Source: Lachnospiraceae bacterium (GTDB taxonomy: Bacteria; Bacillota; Clostridia; Lachnospirales; Lachnospiraceae). Taken from it: DNA of 46,090 nt. The translations under genes were made by a program, and so were the position numbers. The notes beneath the pieces are model-generated. The model did no database searches. It had not been told where the DNA came from and saw only the letters and a program-made list of their open reading frames with translations. Positions within the stretch are counted from its first letter, which is position 1, and each line of letters starts with the position of its first letter. Shown piece after piece: positions 41,944 to 46,090 of the stretch. The stretch spans positions 1-46,090 of the forward strand of contig JAIDOW010000029.1 of the NCBI GenBank assembly GCA_029063085.1, read 5' to 3'.

Positions 41944-43862
41944 TCAATCTCTTTCATCCAGAGGGCCACACAGGCATCACTTGGCATCCGTAAATCTCCT
42001 CTTGGAGACAGGGAAACTGTACCGACTTTTGGTCCGTCAGGAACACAGGAGCGTTTAAACTGCTGGGAGAAAAAGCGGCTGTAAAAAACCCTCATCCATT
42101 TTAATATAGTCTCATTATCATATATCCCTTCGAATGCCAGCTTCGCTAAACGATAAATTTTTGACGGAGCATAACCAAACCTCAATATATAGTATAAAAA
42201 GAAATCGTGTAATTCATATGGACCGACAATATCTTCCGTTTTCTGTGCAATCTCTCCATTTTCTGGCGGTAATAATTCTGGGCTTACCGGAGTTGCCAGA
42301 ATATCCTGCAATACAGAAGATGTTTTTTCATCCGTTTCATCAGCATACCAGCTCACAAGATAACGAACTAATGTCTTTGGTATGGAAACATTTACTGCAT
42401 ACATAGACATATGATCTCCATTATAAGTTGCCCAGCCAAGTGCCATCTCTGACATATCTCCTGTCCCGATTACCATTCCATTGTACTGGTTTGCAATATC
42501 CATAAGTATCTGGGTGCGCTCCCTAGCCTGTCCGTTTTCATATGTGATATCGCGCACATTCTCATCCTGTCCAATATCCTTAAAATGCTGTCTCACCGCA
42601 TCTACAATGGATATCTCCTTCAGCGTTGTTCCAAGGGACTTTGCAAGGTCCAATGCATTCTGATAAGTCCTGTCAGTGGTTCCGAAGCCCGGCATCGTAA
42701 CTGTAATAATATTTTTATGGTCTCTGCCCAGCAAATCATATGCCTTTACCGTGGCCAGTAATGCCAATGTGGAATCCAATCCTCCGGAAAGACCAATCAC
42801 CGCAGACTGACACCCTGTATGAGCCAGTCTTTTGCGAAGCCCCATTGCCTGCAATGTCAGTATTTCCTCGCAACGCTGTTTTTTCATGAAATCATCCGAT
42901 GGAACGAAAGGTGTCCGCGATATTTTTTTGGTAATCTTCGTCTCTGTCAAATCAAAACTGAAATATGTTTCATCATACCACTGTAAACCATCCTGCTTTT
43001 TCCATTCATTGTGATAGGTTGTTGTCCTACGCCGTTCTGCCGCCAGGCGTTTTATATCAATCTCTGCTATCGTAAGTCTGTGTTCAAATAATTTGGATTG
43101 TGCCAAAATACTGCCGTTTTCTGCAATAATATCATGCCCACTGTAAACCAGATCCTGCGTAGATTCATCATTTCCTGCATCCGCATAAATATATCCTGCA
43201 ATCAGTTTTGCAGACTGCATCGCTACCAGACTTCTACGATATTCCGGTTTCGTTGCAATCTCATCACTGGCAGAGGGATTACAAATAATGACAGCTCCCG
43301 CCAGAGCATGACGGATAGATGGGGAATCCGGCACCCACAAATCTTCGCAAACCTCGCCTGCTATCACAAGTCCCGGTACATTCTCACACACTAACAGATT
43401 ATCTGTTCCGAAGGATATATTCTCACATCCCGCAAGCTCCATAATCGTTTCTGTATCCTGAAAACCTGTTTCAAAATGTCTTGCCTCATAAAATTCCTGA
43501 TAATTGGGAATGTTTGTCTTTGGCACAATCATTAAGATTTCTCTTCCCTTGCAAAATACTGCCGCATTATAAAGCTTATTACGGTATACTAACGGCATTC
43601 CTACTACATACAAAATATCCATATCTACCGTCGCTTGTAATAAAGTTTTCAATGTACTAATACATCCGTTCAACAGAGCATCCTGCAAAAATAAATCTCC
43701 ACAGGTATAACCTGAAATACATAACTCTGGAAATACCAGAATCTTTACACCTTCCTGCTCTGCTTCCCTGATACATTCCAGAATCCGCTCCCCATTATAA
43801 TCACAATCCGCCACTTTAAGTTCAGGGGACGCTGCCGCCACCTTGACAAATCCATCCTTCAT
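41922..43862 (-). CDS. nadE: Glutamine-dependent NAD synthetase
   Basis: NadE amidates deamido-NAD with ammonia taken from glutamine. The 646-residue protein has an N-terminal nitrilase-type glutaminase (Glu in VFPELCISGYTCGD, Lys in PKTNIPNYQEF, Cys in AGEVCEDLW) and a C-terminal synthetase with the ATP loop VIGLSGGLDSTLALL (about 355-370). Length is normal for the long clostridial form. The last six residues (NSCLSY) and the stop codon lie within palindromic element B, so its natural C terminus may have been replaced by insertion. It follows no close gene upstream. Confidence 0.97.
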   Translation of the reverse strand: MKDGFVKVAAASPELKVADCDYNGERILECIREAEQEGVKILVFPELCISGYTCGDLFLQDALLNGCISTLKTLLQATVDMDILYVVGMPLVYRNKLYNAAVFCKGREILMIVPKTNIPNYQEFYEARHFETGFQDTETIMELAGCENISFGTDNLLVCENVPGLVIAGEVCEDLWVPDSPSIRHALAGAVIICNPSASDEIATKPEYRRSLVAMQSAKLIAGYIYADAGNDESTQDLVYSGHDIIAENGSILAQSKLFEHRLTIAEIDIKRLAAERRRTTTYHNEWKKQDGLQWYDETYFSFDLTETKITKKISRTPFVPSDDFMKKQRCEEILTLQAMGLRKRLAHTGCQSAVIGLSGGLDSTLALLATVKAYDLLGRDHKNIITVTMPGFGTTDRTYQNALDLAKSLGTTLKEISIVDAVRQHFKDIGQDENVRDITYENGQARERTQILMDIANQYNGMVIGTGDMSEMALGWATYNGDHMSMYAVNVSIPKTLVRYLVSWYADETDEKTSSVLQDILATPVSPELLPPENGEIAQKTEDIVGPYELHDFFLYYILRFGYAPSKIYRLAKLAFEGIYDNETILKWMRVFYSRFFSQQFKRSCVPDGPKVGTVSLSPRGDLRMPSDACVALWMKEIENSCLSY

Positions 43863-43955
43863 AATTGTTATCCTTTCCGGTACTCAATTTTAAATTTGTA
43901 CAGTTTTATATTTTATTATTACCCAAATAGTAAAACTATATATATGACACATACA

Positions 43956-43981
43956 AAACCCCGACATCACAGTCAGGGTTT
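43956..43981 (-). terminator. Terminator after the second Rpn gene
   Basis: AAACCC-GAC pairs with GTC-GGGTTT around a 6-nt loop with one mismatch; TTTTG follows leftward. It lies 8 nt after the stop at 43989. Confidence 0.55.
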
Positions 43982-43988
43982 ATAAACA

Positions 43989-44771
43989 TTATTCTTTCAT
44001 TTCTTTGCGAATTGACAAAATTTCATCAAGAGTTAATTTTGTTGCTTTTTGTATTGATGCATCATCTAAATTCAATACAATCATTTCTCTTACTACGTCT
44101 TTTGCATATTCTTTTGTGTATTCCTTTGCATATTCCTTTGCATATTCTTCAACAACATCACTCATATCACTATCACCTTTTCCTTCCTTAAAATAACGAA
44201 TTCTGCTGCATACCTTTGGAAACCTCTTATCATTTTCTAACTGATGGTTCTTCAATACTTTCATTAAAGCCGCAATATCCGTTCCGTCATCTATTTCCGT
44301 ATTCACATAAATCTCATGAAAACCATTATCCACAATGTCTCCGGTCTCCCTTAAAACGCGATCCACATGATATATAGTCTTTTGTCCCCCAAAATAATCA
44401 AAACTTGATATAAATACTGCATATACGTCTGGAATTTCTTTAAACTTTATTCCCTTCTCACTTATATAAGTATCCACACTAGAACCATTGTATCGAACTC
44501 TTCTTTGATGGTCATCGTCATTTTTCTTTTGTATTTCAATATTATAATAATTCCCATTAGAATCTTTACATAGCACATCTACGATTACCGATCTGCCATT
44601 AATATTACGGAGACTTTTTTGCGGAACTGCCCTGATTACTTGTAAATCCGGCATCTTTAAAATCACTTGCAAAATTTCCTCACAAAAGCCAGCATCCTCC
44701 GCCAACTTATGAAAAAATTCATCATCAATCGGTTTTAACGCATCTACTGTTTTCTGTATATTATTTTTCAT
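43989..44771 (-). CDS. Rpn-family PD-(D/E)XK nuclease
   Basis: The 260-residue protein has the nuclease core VDVLCKDSNGNYYNIEIQKK, with Asp, Glu and Gln in the D-ExQ arrangement, followed by RVRYNGSSVDTYIS and YHVDRVLRETGD, all typical of the Rpn/PDDEXK transposase-like group. A short EYAK tetrapeptide repeat (four units, about 210-230) precedes the C terminus. I chose the ATG at 44771 (AGGAGG just before it) rather than a longer TTG-led frame from 44819. It is only distantly related to the Rpn protein at 31502, so the two are not recent duplicates. Confidence 0.85.
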   Translation of the reverse strand: MKNNIQKTVDALKPIDDEFFHKLAEDAGFCEEILQVILKMPDLQVIRAVPQKSLRNINGRSVIVDVLCKDSNGNYYNIEIQKKNDDDHQRRVRYNGSSVDTYISEKGIKFKEIPDVYAVFISSFDYFGGQKTIYHVDRVLRETGDIVDNGFHEIYVNTEIDDGTDIAALMKVLKNHQLENDKRFPKVCSRIRYFKEGKGDSDMSDVVEEYAKEYAKEYTKEYAKDVVREMIVLNLDDASIQKATKLTLDEILSIRKEMKE

Positions 44772-44986
44772 ATTCCTCCTGTCCGGCAGGAAAGACTGCA
44801 ATATAGCCTGATTTTTCAATCTCCTGCCTACTGTAGTTGAAGTAAAATGAGATATATAAGCAAGAGTTTATTAGATCAGAAGAATGAAAATTCACTATGA
44901 ATCCTCACAAGAAAATCAGAAACTATTTGCTTGAAACAAGAATAGCATAGCAACAGGGAAAATGCAATAGATTTGGAAAAACAGAA

Positions 44987-45031
44987 ATAGAGAGCTGCCA
45001 CTTATTCACTGAACCTGTGACAGCTCTCTAT
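44987..45031 (-). terminator. Terminator after dapB
   Basis: An 11-bp stem (ATAGAGAGCTG / CAGCTCTCTAT) extended by CAC/GTG after a mismatch. Leftward the sequence is T-rich (TTTCTGTTTTT). The rest of 44772-44986 holds the upstream region of the Rpn gene and no gene. Confidence 0.75.
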
Positions 45032-45051
45032 CAGCTCCTTAAAAAGCACTA

Positions 45052-45813
45052 TTATTTTGCTTCTATCACATCTGACATATCATACATTCCTGCCGGCTTA
45101 CCCGCTAGAAACTTGCCGGCCTCAATAGCACCCTTTGCAAACACAGATTTAGAATATGCTGTATGATTAAAAGTAATCACCTCATCTGTTCCTGCAAAAA
45201 TCACATCATGGATTCCTACAATCGTGCCACCGCGAACCGCAGAAATACCTATTTCCTTATCCGGTCTCTTCTCTCTTCTTTCACTTCTGTCATACACATA
45301 CTGATATTCATTTCCAAGTGCTTCATTCACAGAATCTGCCAGTGCCAGTGCTGTTCCACTTGGCGCATCCACTTTCAATCTATGATGCTGTTCCACTACC
45401 TCAATATCATAACCTGCTGTACCAAATACTTTTGCTGCATCTTTTAAAAGTTTCATCAATGTATTAATACCAAGTGACATATTCGCAGACTTTAAAATTG
45501 CAATCTCCTTGCCAGCCTCTTTCATATCCAAAAGCTGTTCCTCACTAAGTCCTGTTGTACAAAGGACCACTGGCATCTTCTTTTCCCTGCTGAACTTCAG
45601 CAAATTATCGACCGCTGCTGCCACTGCAAAATCAATGATAACATCTGCTTCTATATTACAGTCAAAAATATTAGTAAATACTGGATAACCATTTTCTCTA
45701 TTATCTGCCACATCAATTCCTGCAACGATTTCAACAGCAGGATCTTGTGCTGCCAATTCTGTAATAACCTGTCCCATATGACCATTACAGCCATGCATAA
45801 TCATCTTAACCAT
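45052..45813 (-). CDS. dapB: 4-hydroxy-tetrahydrodipicolinate reductase
   Basis: DapB makes tetrahydrodipicolinate for lysine and diaminopimelate synthesis with NAD(P)H. The 253-residue protein opens with the dinucleotide motif MHGCNGHMGQVI and has the signature VEQHHRLKVDAPSGTALAL (about 139-157) with its catalytic His and Lys. AAGGAG lies 9 nt before the ATG. Upstream, only 23 nt separate the start from element C, so any promoter must lie inside or beyond that element. dapA is not next to it in the window. Confidence 0.97.
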   Translation of the reverse strand: MVKMIMHGCNGHMGQVITELAAQDPAVEIVAGIDVADNRENGYPVFTNIFDCNIEADVIIDFAVAAAVDNLLKFSREKKMPVVLCTTGLSEEQLLDMKEAGKEIAILKSANMSLGINTLMKLLKDAAKVFGTAGYDIEVVEQHHRLKVDAPSGTALALADSVNEALGNEYQYVYDRSERREKRPDKEIGISAVRGGTIVGIHDVIFAGTDEVITFNHTAYSKSVFAKGAIEAGKFLAGKPAGMYDMSDVIEAK

Positions 45814-45835
45814 CTTTTGTTCTCCTTATCTTTCT

Positions 45836-46090
45836 AAATTCTTGTTTAGCTTACTAGGGACGCTTTCAACATGAGGGGTTGGTGGAGTCCGCTGTGAAGA
45901 TATCATAGGATTCACGTTTCGTCCCCGCTTTCGCTCCGTCTCATGCGTAGCGGTACATAAGCCATCAGCCTGCATTTTATGCAGCCTGGCGGCTAAGTAC
46001 CGACGGATGAGACAGTCCTACACTTAGAATCCTATGATATCTCCACAGCTTAGACTTTTCAAAAGCTCATGTTGAAAGCTGTTTTTTGGT
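45836..46090. repeat. Palindromic element C (cut by the right window edge), inverted copy of B
   Basis: It begins with AAATTCTTGTTTAGC at 45836 and reaches the window end, about 20 nt short of its other terminus judged from B. Pairing arms GCTTTCAACATGAG (45862-45875) and CTCATGTTGAAAGC (46066-46079) and the core CGTAGCGGTACATAAG (45946-45961) with CTAAGTACCGACG (45993-46005) match B in reverse orientation. Where B has a G-T pair in the ATATCATAGGATTC arm, C has a Watson-Crick pair. Confidence 0.8.

Overview
The window looks like chromosome of a low-GC Clostridia member, most likely Lachnospiraceae. The reasons are purine-rich AGGAGG ribosome binding sites with several GTG and TTG starts, a GGGtGRT protein next to a NifU-like scaffold, an AgrB/AgrD system, a methionine synthase without reactivation domain, YlmH, YajC-Tgt and two Rpn-type nuclease genes. 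No species is claimed. Most genes lie on the minus strand. I see no rRNA, tRNA or CRISPR array.

Layout. 1-2,200: end of a sugar ABC transporter operon (permease cut by the window edge, binding lipoprotein). 2,200-9,400: an alpha/beta-hydrolase-like membrane protein with a degenerate active site, an ABC-F protein, a CorC/HlyC membrane protein, a small Cys-rich protein, a PpiC/SurA-like exported protein, and ilvN-ilvC. 9,400-17,000: metH and dtd, divergent from ylmH and the potassium pair trkA-trkH, then a pncC/CinA-type amidase and a small protein.

17,200-23,400 is an accessory block built as an agr-type quorum-sensing locus: response regulator and sensor kinase (agrA/agrC-like) in one transcript, agrB plus a 48-residue agrD in a second, then a small secreted protein and a three-gene ABC exporter of the lantibiotic-immunity type. 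The same short direct repeat with a 20-nt period lies upstream of both the agrAC and agrBD units, which suggests autoinduction. 23,400-25,100 holds a membrane protein and a lipoprotein gene split by a -1 frame change at an A7 run. 25,100-26,900 is the GGGtGRT/NifU-like pair. 27,000-31,400 is a BsuBI/PstI-family restriction-modification operon, small regulators (two divergent ribbon-helix-helix paralogues, one XRE protein) and an unknown helical protein.

31,500-37,000: an Rpn-family gene with a decayed partial copy, a PHP phosphoesterase, yajC-tgt, and an EF-hand-type calcium-binding protein. 37,000-41,200: a MacB-like ATPase, a membrane-anchored Ig-rich protein and a FtsX-type permease in one operon. 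41,200-46,090: nadE, a second Rpn gene and dapB, set among three copies of a roughly 270-bp palindromic element (two adjacent at 41,249-41,943, one running off the right end). The three copies share 10-bp terminal inverted repeats and an apical core but differ in their arms. This element family and the agr locus are the most interesting content of the window.
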